NCBI GenBank assembly: GCA_031308135.1 | Contig: JAHLJT010000631.1 | Span: 177,879,446-177,943,445 of the forward strand | Length of the DNA stretch: 64,000 bases | From: Acheta domesticus | Lineage: Eukaryota; Arthropoda; Insecta; Orthoptera; Gryllidae | Reading direction: 5' to 3' | Shown: one piece after another, positions 49,200-61,819 of the stretch | How positions within the stretch are numbered: the stretch's first letter is position 1 | How the letters are laid out: every line of letters begins with the position of its first letter | The notes under the pieces: model-generated | What the model was told of the DNA's origin: nothing | The model's input: the letters and a program-made list of their open reading frames with translations, nothing else | Database searches by the model: none | Program-made: the position numbers and the translations under genes

Positions 49200-50370
49200 A
49201 AAAAAGAAATCATGAGTACAAAATATATAAATATTTTAATATATATAAAATTACTTAAATTTAAATTCATATAAAATATGCTAACTATAATAACTCAGGA
49301 CTATATTTTATTATTTATATACAATGGTCAATACGTGTTGTCTTTTTAATTTTTGTCAATAATAAAAGACTTATTTGAGTAAATAAAAGTTTTTGACAAA
49401 TTTTTCACTACAGTGTTTTGCTTGCGATTTGTGAAAAAATACATTATTCCCTAGACATACGTCGCTCTTTAAACATTAAAAATATGTGACTTGTACTACC
49501 TCTCATTACGTGTTTGATTTCCTCAGGCTCTTTTTCATGTTGTAGAAGACGGAATACCGTTTGAAAATATTTTGACATGTGTGTCTGGCTTTTGCATTAG
49601 ATTTTCATAGATGAAATTTTGAGAGCCATCACATTTAAAGAAATATACTTCTTTTACAGCCGGTACGGTAACATTGTTGGTAATAATACAACACAATGCC
49701 AATAAATACTTTAATATGTAATAGGCCACTTGCATTTAACATAGACACGTCAAGATCGCGAGCAACGTAACTAGCTTCCTAGTCTTCGCGGGCACTACTT
49801 CCAGAGCAATTGGCGCAAGGTTTAAATGTAAGGATAGAGCGTAGGAAGTTGATTTGGAGAAGGGGTGCGCAACTGGATAATGGGTACATGAAAGACTTTT
49901 GGTAAAGCCAGTTGAGATTACACTTACGGTAACATTATAACAGCTATATTGGACTAACCAACTGAGAGAGGAATTAAACATTTCGAACCTCAAAGACCTT
50001 GATTTTGGAATCGCATTTACTAAAGAGCTCAATAATTTCATTAACATCCTATATTCAGGTTAGGAACAAATATTTTTGTCTGGTTAAGGAGCTTTCCAGG
50101 CGTAAAATAGATTTTACTGATTGCCAGTGCACGCAGAAATAGAAAGACAACTATGCAGTTTCTGGCGACGTGAGAAGTGTCTACCTAAGATACCCAGGAA
50201 CCCGAAAAGAATGAAGAAAAACAATGAAACAGTTTTCATTTTCTCTCAAAAATGCAGATATCTGATTGCGTCATTCCGCCTACTGTCATTTTGCACGTAG
50301 AGGTGACATTCTCGAAGTGCGCCAGTGCGTACGACATATCTGACGTAATGTGACAATTCCTCAAGAAAGG
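49200..50370. other. AT-rich sequence, no feature recognised
   Basis: No recognisable exon or element. Confidence 0.5.
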
Positions 50371-50379
50371 GGCCGCTCG

Positions 50380-50540
50380 CTATTGTAACGAAAAACCCCT
50401 CTCACTTGTACTGATATCGATCACGCCCACTAAACAGGCGCCAATGCAACGAAAAAACCCCCTTTCCTATTTACTAAAACGCCCTACGAACTGGGCACTA
50501 ATGTAATGAAAATCTCCCCTCTCAACTCCTATTGTTGATC
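50380..50540 (+). repeat. About 60-bp imprecise tandem repeat, three units
   Basis: ATTGTAACGAAAAACCCC, AATGCAACGAAAAAACCCC and AATGTAATGAAAATCTCCCC start at 50382, 50443 and 50500 and are followed by similar sequence (TCAC(T/G)...). The composition recalls LTR or repeat ends, but no partner LTR was found. Confidence 0.55.
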
Positions 50541-53296
50541 ACGAAAAACTTCCTTGCTGATCACCTGTAATATCTACAATGCACACCACTGTGCCCCCCC
50601 TTTTTACTATCCGGAGTTTTCCTGTTTACATAAATTTATCAGGGCGGGCCGTGATTTGTTCTCTACAGAACACAAGCGCCACGCCAATGCAGGGACCAGG
50701 ATCAGCTAGCTATGTGATAAAAACACCGGTTACGTAACATCAAAACGAGAACTCAAAATCTCGTTTGTTTATTTTCTTTTAACCAACAGAAACATTAATA
50801 CCCTCATAAAAGAATCAATACCACACAACATCAACAAAACACGATATCATAAAAATCACAAAAATCAATAAACATATTATACCCAAATGTTATTACGAAA
50901 TAATGAGCTCAATACTGTGGCCACACCCATTACATTGCAATCCCCCCAAAATGTTTCCAGTTTTGGCTTTGTAAACCATTTATTCTTCCCAAGAGCAAAG
51001 AAATCAAAGTCATTGACTTCACTGGAGTGTTGCAAAACAAAAAAAAATATTCCACTTTCCCTTGCGTTGTTAACCAAGCGGCGACCAGGTCCACACACAC
51101 ACGATCTCACGCCGTCATGCGTAAGAACTCTGCTCCACTGCTGCCTGCTAGCGCCGAATTACCAGTGCCCCCCAAATTGGCACTGACCACGGCGACGATA
51201 TGCAAAGACGCGCTCGAGTCTGCTGCACCTCGGCACACCTCGTTCGGCGACACCCGCTTCGATTTTCAATGGTCGAAGTAACACCAGTTCCAAACATTAG
51301 TGGAAAAACTTTCAAAATTCACAAAACTCAAAATTAGGATCGCGCGTGGCATAGCTTTATATATTACCACTAAAATAGTTCACATCACACGGCATACAGT
51401 TCCGCCACCTTGCGAATACAAGTCCGAAGGAGCAACACCTTCTCGAAATTTTATAAGTTCGCGTGTTAAAATAATATCACGAGTGACGCGGAGTACAACT
51501 CGCCACGAAGTTATTCACTCCTCTCACAGTTTATAATAGTTCACTAGTACGAGTCCAGAAGAGAACACTTCATCAAAAATTACAAATCCAAATTTTTTAA
51601 AATTATTCTTGCAACAAGCGACGCGGATTCTGCCTCTCGCTACCAAGCTATTCCCTCGTCTCTCTCCCATTGTTGTCCTAAAGCATTTATAGCTTTTTTC
51701 CGAACAAAACAATAGCGCCTCTACTGTCTTCTGCTTTATAACTTATAAAAATAGTTTATTATTAATTTCTAACACTTCCTGGATTGTCTTATTATATTGT
51801 AAAATTCCCAATTAAAATTTCGTATCCATTCCACTTCTTAGACATCACTTTTCCTCGCTTCATTTTGTTAAAAGAATGCTTTTTCGTGCGTCTCATGCCT
51901 ACAAACATCGCTCGTTTATTTCTCAATTAACTCATGTAACATAATGTTTATCTATTAATGTTCGGGCGTCCTAAAATTGTGTCACCACGTTTATAATTTG
52001 GCCCGTATTCCACGGAATACTTTGGTATATGCCAAATCTCGGTAGACACACTAGTTTTCGTTTAATTTATTAATATATCCAAACTTTTCTGAAGGGACGT
52101 CACGACCATTGTTGTTTTAGTTCTGTAACATGTTAAAATCAATGTCATGATCACAAAACTCGCGATATTATGCGTTTCTGTGACCCGATTTAGCTGAAAC
52201 AAACTTTATTGTGTTCCTTATAATTTTGTGCGTTGACTAGTAACATGCAACCATTAATTAACCACGGCGTTCACATGCTCGCCTGAAATACTCGTTTTCC
52301 TCTTAGATCACCTTCACTTGTTTTTCTATATTCCGCTCTGGAAGTTTCTACATAAAGTTCTATACCCGGTTCATAAACCAATGGTCACTTCATGTTATTT
52401 ACCTATTTCATTTGTAATAGATGGCTAAACTATTACACTATTATATATTTTCTATTCGCATTGCCTTTTGGAACAGCAACTCTTTTGATATTCATGGTAT
52501 GTAAAGAAATGTTGTACTGTGGTATATTGTAATGCGTTAACAGAATATTCGTGAAAATTGTTTCGGTTAAAATATTTAATTTATTGGAAGATTCCTTTAT
52601 TTTTGTTCTTGAGAAGTATGTTACTTTTTTGAAAACAATTTCGCGTGCTTTTGTACGGGAGCTATTTGCAACCGCAGGCTGCTAATGATATACTCGTAGT
52701 AAATTTAACATTAATAGGGAGTTTGAGTATGAGTTATACTGCATAGAGACTTATTAAAATAATTTATTTCACATTACTAATTGATACAACAAATAACATA
52801 ATTTTCATAAAACAACACAAATCGAAAACGGGCAATAAACTTGCTAATCAAACATAATCTTGCCCCTTCTCAAAAATGATTATGCAAAGTTGGACATAAA
52901 AATAAAATAAACAAATACAGTAAATTACATAAATAATAGGAGCACCGAGCTCCCTAGGTGGGCTAATAGCTTGTGTGGGCACTTTATGGCTTGTGTGGTT
53001 TAAGAACTCTGCTTAGCACGCGAAAATTATTTGCTTAATATTAGAGCAAATTAATTTTCCCCTTGTTAAATCTTACAGTCCGATAAAATCTTAGAGTTCA
53101 CGTTAACGTTTTTCCAAGAATGTGAAGAAGTCGTTCAGTTTAAAGCAGTGAGCAGTGAGCACCTGCAGTGAGCTCATAAGCTATAATTTATTGTAATTTT
53201 CCGCTATATTGTAATTTTTTCTTATTATTTTTCTTTTTATTTCTTATTATGACAATACAAATTTAGAATATACTGAGTGCTCATTACACTTCGTTA
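50541..53296. other. Intergenic or intronic sequence, unassigned
   Basis: 50640-51720 has more even composition with frames lacking recognisable content; it could be an unnamed repeat. 51730-53296 is plain AT-rich sequence. Confidence 0.35.
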
Positions 53297-53321
53297 TATT
53301 ATTATTATTATTATTATTATT
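53297..53321. repeat. (ATT)n microsatellite, about 8 units
   Basis: A short uninterrupted ATT run. Confidence 0.95.
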
Positions 53322-53539
53322 AATGAGAAGACGCGAAATATTCGACAGACTCAGGGCGAAAGTAGTGTCACTGTTATTACTTGCACGTGATTGTTTGCAT
53401 AATCGGTCTGCAATATTTTCGAAGAAAATACGTGGTTGCTATCAATCTTACGCTTCCTATTTCTTGTTTGTATGAGTCTTAGCAGTTACAACTTCCGACA
53501 ACAATTGTTGTAAACTATAAAAAGCAAGAGAGCTGAGGG

Positions 53540-53830
53540 GATGAAGCGTCGCCTAACCGCCGTCTGAGGAAGGACGTGAAGCGCCGCCGCCTCGCCGCGT
53601 GCCCTCGCGTGCGCTTGCAAATCGCCTTGGCCGAGCGCTATTACGCATCCGCTCTCTCATTCACAGAGGGAATAGAGCCCTGATGAACGCGGCCGCCCCT
53701 TCAATGGCCGCAGTAATCGAAGCCAAGGCAGCTGCGGCGAAGGCCCGCGGCACCCCCGCGCCACCCATGCAGACGCAAATTGCGGTATTAGAGGTTGCGG
53801 CAAACGGGCGCGGCTGCACGCAGTCTGCCT
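53540..53830. other. GC-rich island, unassigned
   Basis: A CpG-rich patch with GCCCTGATGAACG at 53677, shared with the 56.6-kb island. The plus frame is alanine-rich and not a known family. It is a candidate conserved non-coding element. Confidence 0.35.
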
Positions 53831-54212
53831 ACGTTTCTACGCACCACTGAATTTTCGAAATATTGCCCTCGGGCTATTTGCTACAAACGCCGGTGTCGGC
53901 AACGGGATCCGCGATGCCTTATGACTCAAACCAGTGATTGTTAGTGATTGGGATTCGGTGGGATCAATCTTGGCAAGGTTTCTGAAACTTTCTTGATGCG
54001 ACAAACAAGAAGTGAATTGAATGTGTCTTCCGGAATCAAAGTGTAGGTCGAGGTCTAATGCGATTTTCGTGTATTCCTCTCTCACTTCTTTGCGAATGTA
54101 CGAGTGTTATGCAATGGGCCGCGCGCAATCTTTCCTTCCCATTCCCTTGACATCATGATCACCAGCAACAGATTTCCATGTTCTCTTCCAATCCGGACTG
54201 CGTGTCGTAGGG

Positions 54213-54297
54213 TAGTGTTGTCAAAGTCGATGCCACGAGCGGGAGTCCGTGGTACGAGAGCCACCACGAAATCGATTAGAATATCTTGACACCACTG
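54213..54297 (+). mobile_element. hAT-type MITE, copy 4 (85-bp deletion derivative)
   Basis: It begins TAGTGTTGTCAAAGTCGATG and ends TCTTGACACCACTG. The flanks TCGTAGGG and TCGTAGTG match at 7/8. It keeps both ends of the 240-bp family but lacks about 155 bp of the middle. Confidence 0.82.
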
Positions 54298-54299
54298 TC

Positions 54300-56090
54300 G
54301 TAGTGAGTTTGTTTCGTCCTAAACTACCCTGTATTATCAGGTATGTGCTGGAGGGTGGATGTTGCGAGCCCCTGCAGTGGTGCTAGGGAATCAATATAAG
54401 AATCAATATAAGCTCTTCTTATTGATAGATGACCTGGACGGTCTTTGTTGCCTTGCAATCATGTTGCCTCTTCGCTTCCTCCAGAGGAGCTGGGTATTGT
54501 GAATGTGCAAAGGATAGTTTTCTTTGGTTTGTTTTTTTAGGAAATGTAAGGTTTTGTGAGTTTTTTACGGAAATGTAAGGTTTTGGCTGATTGGCGTAAT
54601 GAGAGAAGGTATGGAGGGGAGGGGTTGGTGGAATGGAGGAGGACTTGTAAATACAAGGAGAGTTAGAGGCTGTTTAGTTTGAGTTTAGAGAAGGAGTCGT
54701 TTTATTTATGTTCATTAGCAGTCGTTTGATCAACGTATGGTTTGTTCTGTCAGAAGTCAGGTTGATGGAGAGGGAAGTTTGAGAAATTTGTAGACGAGGG
54801 TGAAGGAGGTTAGCAAAGATACGATATTTATTTACATTTTGGACTGTTTTATGGAAGGTCTGGTGAATATTTGGGGGAGAGGGAGAATGTAATATTGGGA
54901 TTGGAAGCGGATGTAATTGGTGCGTGTGGAAGATAGTTGTGAGCATGAGGGGGATTTGGGAGGAGAAAGGAGAGTAATAGTTTCTAGACTAACACCAAAA
55001 GTAGGAGAAAAGAAGCCTTCAATCCTTTGCTTTTTGTAAGATAGTTTTTTTCACAGGCCATCATAAATTGATAGGATGCAGTATGTTAAACGTGACTCCT
55101 TATTGTTTGATTTGTCGTGAGCATTTTGCACGTTTTATTTGTAAGACTTCGATAATTGAAGTAGTTAAGGAGTGTATTGGTAGTACGTTCTGTTAACACT
55201 CGGTTTACATGATGCAGCACATTCTTTCACAGAAAGGTCCACTTTATTATGTTATCATGGGATAAAGCATTACCCGCGCACTCTAGCATCACAGGAGCAA
55301 CTCCTATTATCGTAACGTGTATTGTACACGCAACAGAATCCAATAATTCAGGTGGAATATCTGTTCCCGATATCTCACATAACGTTAGAGTTGGCGCGTG
55401 CTCACAGGCTCAGAAGTGCGTAACGTAATATACGATACTGTGCTTCGCGTTGTGCGAAATCTCTTAACTGAGACATTTAAAACCTTATCATAATTTTTAA
55501 AGGATTTATGTATTGGTAGAGTCAATATATTTCAACTTTTAAGTTTTGAAAATGACCTTAGACGCAGCCTCTACTGAGAGGAGTAACATTGATGTGATCG
55601 TATTTCAATTTGCTTTACCATAGATTAAACTAGGGGAATCGAGACTCCCAAAGTTAGAGTGTAGAGATTGGTGACACCTCAGAAGTAGAGTCGAACGGAA
55701 GATGGACATACCTGGGAATCGAGTCGTAGAAAGTTCCTCTTTCTCTATTCCATCCACCCTTCCCTTTCTTAGAATTGGGTCGATTCCCCATTTTCAAGTG
55801 ACTCATCTCTCATGATTTAGAAAGACTATGATAGCGTGCAAGTACTCGGATGTCAAGGCTTGAACCGTGCTGAAATGTATACAAACGAGTATTAATAAAA
55901 TTGAAATAAGATCATGACCAGAGAAAGATAAGGATTGATATGTGCAGCAACATATCAGAATGCATCAAGATAATACGAGCTTAGTCGAAGAAGTTAAATG
56001 AAACTCTCTTAATCTTCACTCGCCGTATTCCGCGCCAGTTGACGTCCAAACAGGATGGCCCCGCTGCTCCTAACGAATTAATACTTGGTA
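54300..56090. other. No feature recognised
   Basis: 54500-54970 is purine-rich on the plus strand (GGAGAGG-type). The rest is mixed AT-rich sequence without named elements. Confidence 0.45.
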
Positions 56091-56096
56091 ATATAG

Positions 56097-56471
56097 TGCC
56101 CTACCAATGTGATTTTATTAATTTAGAAGGAAGTAGATATTCGTCATGAAATGAATAGTATATCTTTCTCCGGAATATCCGTGCTTTAGTAATTAGTTGT
56201 AGTGTCACAATAAGGGAGTTATGCCCCGCCAATGTGATAGTCTTAGTTTAGAAGGAAATAAATATTTATCATGAAATGAATAGTATACCTTTCTCCGGAA
56301 TATCCGTACTTAAGTAATTAGTTGTAGTGTCACAATAAGGGAGTTATGCCCCGCCAATGTGATAGTCTTAGTTTAGAAGGAAATAGATATTTATCATGAA
56401 ATGAATAGTATAGCTTTCTCCGAAATATCCGTACTTTAATAATTACTTGTAGTGTCACAATAAAGGATTTA
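56097..56471. repeat. Three 125-bp tandem units
   Basis: Units start at 56097, 56222 and 56347, all exactly 125 bp. Each opens TGCC(C/CC)...CCAATGTGAT and contains CATGAAATGAATAGTATA, TTCTCC(G)GAATATCCGT and TTGTAGTGTCACAATAA. Units 2 and 3 are nearly identical; unit 1 is more diverged at its left end. Confidence 0.96.
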
Positions 56472-56509
56472 TGTGAAGGGAAAAGGCGTAAGCCTGACGC
56501 TAGCCGCAT

Positions 56510-56800
56510 TCATGGTACTCCGTCGAGAGCGGCGCACCACATTTAAGGCTCTCCCGTCTGTGCGGGAGCTCCGTCCGCATGAATGGGCTCGCGGGCCGCG
56601 GCGCGCGCCCTGATGAACGAGCCATTGACGGGCGAAGGCGCGGGGCGGGGCGGGGGCGGCGGTGGGAGCGGCCAGATGCGGCCTCAAAGCCAACGGCCGC
56701 GGGGCGACGCATTGCGGACTCCTCTGGGGGCGGGCCGCGGAGGTCTTCATCTTTCTTCGCTCTTCTTGCGGGAGCGGAGCTGCCCACTGCGCACGAGAGA
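56510..56800. other. GC-rich island, unassigned
   Basis: A CpG-rich block with GCTCCCGTCTGTGCGGGAGC (a near-perfect hairpin, about 56551-56572) and GCCCTGATGAACG at 56607. Frames on both strands are open through composition. No protein family is seen. Confidence 0.4.
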
Positions 56801-56899
56801 TGTCAAAAGGGAAGAAAGTATTGTGAGGCAATGTACCAGTAATCTCGACATTGAATCTGTATTCAGTGAAAAGGTGTTTTCTCTACCGGTTGTGGAGTT

Positions 56900-56960
56900 A
56901 TAATTGTAGTATTAATCATTACGCAAAGCATAATTGTAGTATTATCATTACGCAAAGCAT
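56900..56960 (+). repeat. About 30-bp tandem duplication
   Basis: ATAATTGTAGTATTA(A)TCAT followed by TACGCAAAGCAT occurs twice consecutively. Confidence 0.9.
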
Positions 56961-57429
56961 ATCTTCTAAAATATAGAATATTTTATTTTACAAGTTCATA
57001 AGTTTCATAATTGTTATTGTTATTGCGAAAATAATTATTTTTTTGCAATTGTAAAATATATTTTTCTAATAACATTAACATTTGTTTTCACTTTGTTCTT
57101 TATTTCACATAAAAATTAATGTCCATAAATTCCAGATGCACGAGAATATTAAATGAAGGGATTGACAAACAGTTATATAGATTTGTATATTTCAAAAGGA
57201 AAAATTATCATTCCATGTAAATAATTCAAAACATCCACTGAAAAGAACACGAGTAACGCACAACAAACATTTTTAAATATCTAACAAAAATTATGATTGT
57301 GGAATGTTTAAAGCAAGATAATTTTTATGACTCGGATCAAGCCACATGTGGAATGTTTCGTTGCCCGCAGCTCTTCAAATATTGAATCTCCCAAATGAAC
57401 ATTCTGCTAATATCAACAACACACATAAC

Positions 57430-57850
57430 AAAACATCCTCCGCGGTTTTTTTCCCTACCATTCGTGTGCGCTCCAGAAGGCTAGCACGCTATTGGAGCTG
57501 GTCCGCCCACGGCAGCGCGGGCGGCGGTCGCGTTGCGAGAAAATGCCGCGCGCGGGCCAGGGTCTGTGGGTGCGCGGGGGGGGGGGGGAGGGGAGGGGGC
57601 GGCGGCGCGCCCGCGTCGTGTTCGACACTCCATTGAGGAAACCGCAGCGCCGCAAGCGGTCGCCTGTTTAATCCGCGCCCGCGTTCTGCCGCTGTGGGGC
57701 GCTGCTGTGGCCGCGCGGCGGTGGCGGGCATCGACCGCCGCGCACCGCAGCTCGGGGCCGCGTGGGTCCCTGCGGCGCCCGCCCGCCTTGGCTTCCGCTC
57801 CAGCACGCACCGCGCTCGCCCACGCGGACCGGGATTAGGAATTGGGAAGG
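57430..57850. other. GC-rich CpG island with G13 run
   Basis: The densest CpG island of the window, with G13 at 57576-57588. Five overlapping frames are open, so there is no coding evidence. It resembles a CpG-rich promoter or first-exon region, but no TATA box, initiator or signal peptide could be assigned. Confidence 0.4.
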
Positions 57851-59580
57851 CCAGACCGGGGGGCAGCTGAGGCGTCTTGCTTGCTCCTGGCTCCGATTAA
57901 TTCGGGGTCACGAAATATTTTCTTTCAGAATGTATTTACTCCTTATTTAATCTAATCGCTAATGAAAGTTTGGTAGAAGATTTAAGCATCTAATTCTAAA
58001 TGGATTAGTTTTGTATGCTTTTTTATTATAATTTATAATAAATTATTGTAAGTAAACTGCTTAAAATGTAGTTATAAAATTTTATATAAAATTCCTATTC
58101 TTTAATGAAAAATTGAAGAAAAATAATATTTAACAATGATTGGTAAAGTATAATTAACTTTAAAGTATACCTTCATAGTAATAAAGAGTATATGGGGGAA
58201 CTTTTGTTTCAAGTAAGTGGCATTTATGGATGAACTGCCCTCGACCTCGTGGTTTCTCTAAGCGTTCCTGCGTATGAATGCGCAAACTACGTTAATTTCA
58301 TACTTGCAATGAAAAAAAGGAACCTAATGAGAAGTGCAAAACTTACAAACTTGTAAAGTAACATTTTCTAACCAGAAAATTCAATGTAATTCAGTGAACT
58401 ATCATAAATACGCCGTTCCTCCCACTGACCACTTCTCACAATTCTTCAGTTAGTATGTTAATCAAGGCCATAACACACAGATATCGTATCAGCAATGCCT
58501 TCTCACGTGACTCCGCTCTGATGCTAGTAGACATTCTTACTAGTTTCCCAAAATATGTCATTCTGATAGCGCATAGTTTGTAGCGTTGCATCCCAACAGA
58601 TCTCTTTTATAAAGTGAGTACGTGCGTTAAATTTTAAAGCTTGTATTGGAGTCACTACATTCGCTATTCTATGTAGATATAAGGACAATTTGCGGAGTTT
58701 GAAGAGAAAAGTCTGCATTAATTGCCAATACCACCAGCTGTGTGCGACTTGTCGCGGGTGCTTTTGCCGCCACGGAAAGTAACCTTTATTACGCTGCAAG
58801 GCATTGTTGTTGAATATCCAACATTTCTCCGAAGAAGTAAACAAATGTTTAAGAATATAAGTGTTCGAGTTTGATCCATTAGCTGCTGTTATATAAATCT
58901 CCTATGGGAGTACTACGTGTGTAACAAAAGTAAACGTAAGCACAGGCAGGTTATATTACAATTATCACAGTGCATCTGATGAAGAAATTACATTTTCAGT
59001 TAATACATTGAATTATGAGGTCACTACGCATTGCATCGTATCAGTTATTCCCTCTTAACACACCCTGGGCTGGTTCGTTCTCGCGAAGAAAATGGAGACC
59101 GGGGTGGCCGCAAAAGAAAGGTCACAATGCGGCGGCCGTTTTGGCGTTGAGGCCGCAGCTGCCTGCGCTCTCGAATACCGACTCCTTTATCATCTCCATC
59201 AGTACTACAGCTCATATTTCATTATTATCACATAAAAATATTTTAGTTATAGTCAATAATATCTCATTATTATTGTTGTCAGTAGTGGTAGAATAATCAA
59301 GCCTTAAGACACGTGTCTTCAAAAATATTAGAAGATACGAAGCTTGAAGCTTTCCTTGTTCTTCGAACAATGGTTTTCAACTCTCTTCAATAAGCTTTCT
59401 CAACCGTGTAGATTAATGGATTATATACATTTTGAGGGATAATTTTTTAATATACATTTCCTACTCAGATGAAATGTTTCCCGTTGAGTATATCATTTTA
59501 GAACAAATGAAGTTTCATTTTTTACAGTAAAACCTTTCCCAACACTAGAAGGCTTGAAAATTCTTCCGTCTTAGCGGATA
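57851..59580. other. AT-rich sequence, no feature recognised
   Basis: The frames at 58524-58844 and 59015-59296 lack any known motif. Confidence 0.45.
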
Positions 59581-59590
59581 TTCATCTTAA

Positions 59591-59812
59591 GGCAGCTCCA
59601 CACAGTTGATATTCGGTGAGTAGCAAGTGACTGTTCGCCGAATCCCGAGTAGTGTGGATGAGTCGTTCAAACATCCGAGGCTCGTCCTATCCAAAGCGAG
59701 TCAGTCTTTGGGACACATCAAAGGAAGAGAACATTCGCCGGGCGTATAAGCTACATGGGATTGGGCGAGCTGTAAGTCATTACTCGGCGAATGACGAATG
59801 TGTGGGCCCTCC
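59591..59812. mobile_element. Foldback MITE, about 222 bp
   Basis: The ends GGCAGCTCCACACA and, in reverse complement, GGAGGGCCCACACA are inverted repeats. Inner ATTCGGTGAGTA and ATTCGCCGAGTA keep pairing, and TTCGCCGAATCC and ATTCGCCGGGCG recur inside. A clear target duplication was not found. Confidence 0.65.
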
Positions 59813-59819
59813 TTTATAG

Positions 59820-60680
59820 AGAGTTGCTTCAAAAATTCCCGTTAATATTGTATGAATGGCTAGAGAGATTCATCTTTCTAGAAAATTGAGAATTTCGATA
59901 ACTATTTTACACCGTCATTCCAGTTCAAGAAAATGGAACTAACTCTAAATCTATGGTATTTCTTTTGATTTTTCAGGGCTTTCGAGGAACCTTCTCTTAC
60001 ATCAAACAAATTGATTTCTCATGTTTGCTGAACCAGAAGAATGGTCTATATTTTGATTACTTTTTTAAAAAATAAGCAAATTATATTGAGACAAAACTGA
60101 ATGATTAGTTTAAAATTATTTTATAAAATAATTATTTTAAAATGATTTTACTCCTACATGAGTTTTTTACCTTCACTGAGGACTAACTTACACAATATTC
60201 CAAAATATAAGCAAAACGTGGCTCATGAGTAGTCTACTGTGTAAACAATTTTGAAGATGATTGATTCTAAAATTGTAATATAATAATAACTTGTTTCTAC
60301 ACAGTGTTCATTGTTCCGTTCTAAATGACGGAGAAATATACAACACTGATCTGTTTTTTTTATAATTTTGTCCAAACAGGTTACTTAAAAATTAGTTTAA
60401 ATCAACATTATTGATGACATACGTTTCAACATATCCAAATAGAATATTAACCTGTTTCTATAAAGTTAAGAGATCGTTACCTAAAAAGTATTTACAAATT
60501 AATAAAACGATTTAAAACTGGGGTTTTATAGAATATTCTTTTATTATGGGCATTACATAATTTTATACCCTCCAATAAATACAGTTTATTCCGAAGAAGA
60601 ACAGAATATCGGTAAAGCATTTTTCCTATGTTGAAACCATTTGATTGCTTGAGGCGTTTCTACGAATAGGTTACCTAGTA
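59820..60680. other. AT-rich sequence, no feature recognised
   Basis: Nothing I can name. Confidence 0.5.
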
Positions 60681-60689
60681 ATTGATGAG

Positions 60690-60960
60690 CCCTTGCGTTA
60701 AGGCGGGCGACAGTGCCTGGGGGTGCGCTCACAGATGGTGAGAATCGACAGTGCCCGACTGCCAGTGCCCGCCAGCCGGAATCAATCACCGCGGGGAACG
60801 CCTCTATCCCGCTCCGGGTGATTTATAATGGAAATCAGCCCCGCAAGCGGTTTGTCGAACGGGGCGGGCGGGGAGGGGAGCGGAGCCGCGCAGGAGGTCA
60901 AGGCGTTTGCGCTGTGGAATGGATTGCGCTTTCACCTTTAAAACGATCGATTTCTTGATG
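60690..60960. other. GC-rich island, unassigned
   Basis: Includes AGTGCCCGACTGCCAGTGCC and GGGGCGGGCGGGGAGGGGAG. It has open frames but no recognisable protein. It is a candidate CpG/regulatory patch. Confidence 0.35.
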
Positions 60961-61819
60961 TAAGAACGTTTGTTGTTTCGAACGAGAATGTGACTCGCTG
61001 CATATTATGGATTCCTATTTATCATATTGGATACTAGCGTAGTGAGTAGCTTACTAGGTGTCATTACTTTCTGTTAGTAGGATGACAAATTTATTGGGTT
61101 CTCCAACATTTTTAAATGACAATAAACTACTATAATATATTCTTTTTTATTTTATTTTCGAATAAAATCAAATAATTATCAGATATTGTCATATTAACCG
61201 TAAACTAGTATTTTTCGCCTTTTTTTGTTTAATAATCTTAGAGTCCATAATTTGTCTTATCTCGTAGAGTGACATTAAATGAATACTCGAATTTGCGTAC
61301 TTGAAGATGATATGCTCCTCAATGTATTTTTTAATCCGTATTTTTGCTGAAACACGTTGGAAGCTTAACACACTGTGGGGTATGTCTCTCACCATTGATC
61401 GTTCTCCGATGCACACCGTCTACGCGACGTTCAGGTGAGTAATGTAGATAATTCGTTTGATGAACGAGAAAGGGTTCCTTTTGTCCCTTGCTTAATAAAA
61501 ATGAAAAACGTTCGTCTATAAAAGTAACTAATGTTCGTGAACCATCCTTTTTGGGAGAACATTGTATTAATAACTACCGTAACTATTCACTTCTTTTATA
61601 AACAATCACCAACAAACAACAATTTAACGAATTCTATACATTTGTAAATGCCAAACTGGGTTTTTATGCTTTTATTTAAAATATTCAGCATTGTAAAACC
61701 GTTTCAGCTTTCACCACAAACCTAACTAAATGTTTTTCAGAATAATGTGTGTGCTTGAACCCGTCATTTCCAAACTAAACAGACAAAAGACGAAGATTAA
61801 TATACTACAATATAAAAAA
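60961..61819. other. AT-rich sequence, no feature recognised
   Basis: Nothing I can name before the tandem array. Confidence 0.5.

Noticed and set aside
57481..57838. First exon with signal peptide of the Side-like gene
   Set aside because: The minus frames are arginine/proline-rich from CpG composition, with no hydrophobic signal sequence or Ig motif.
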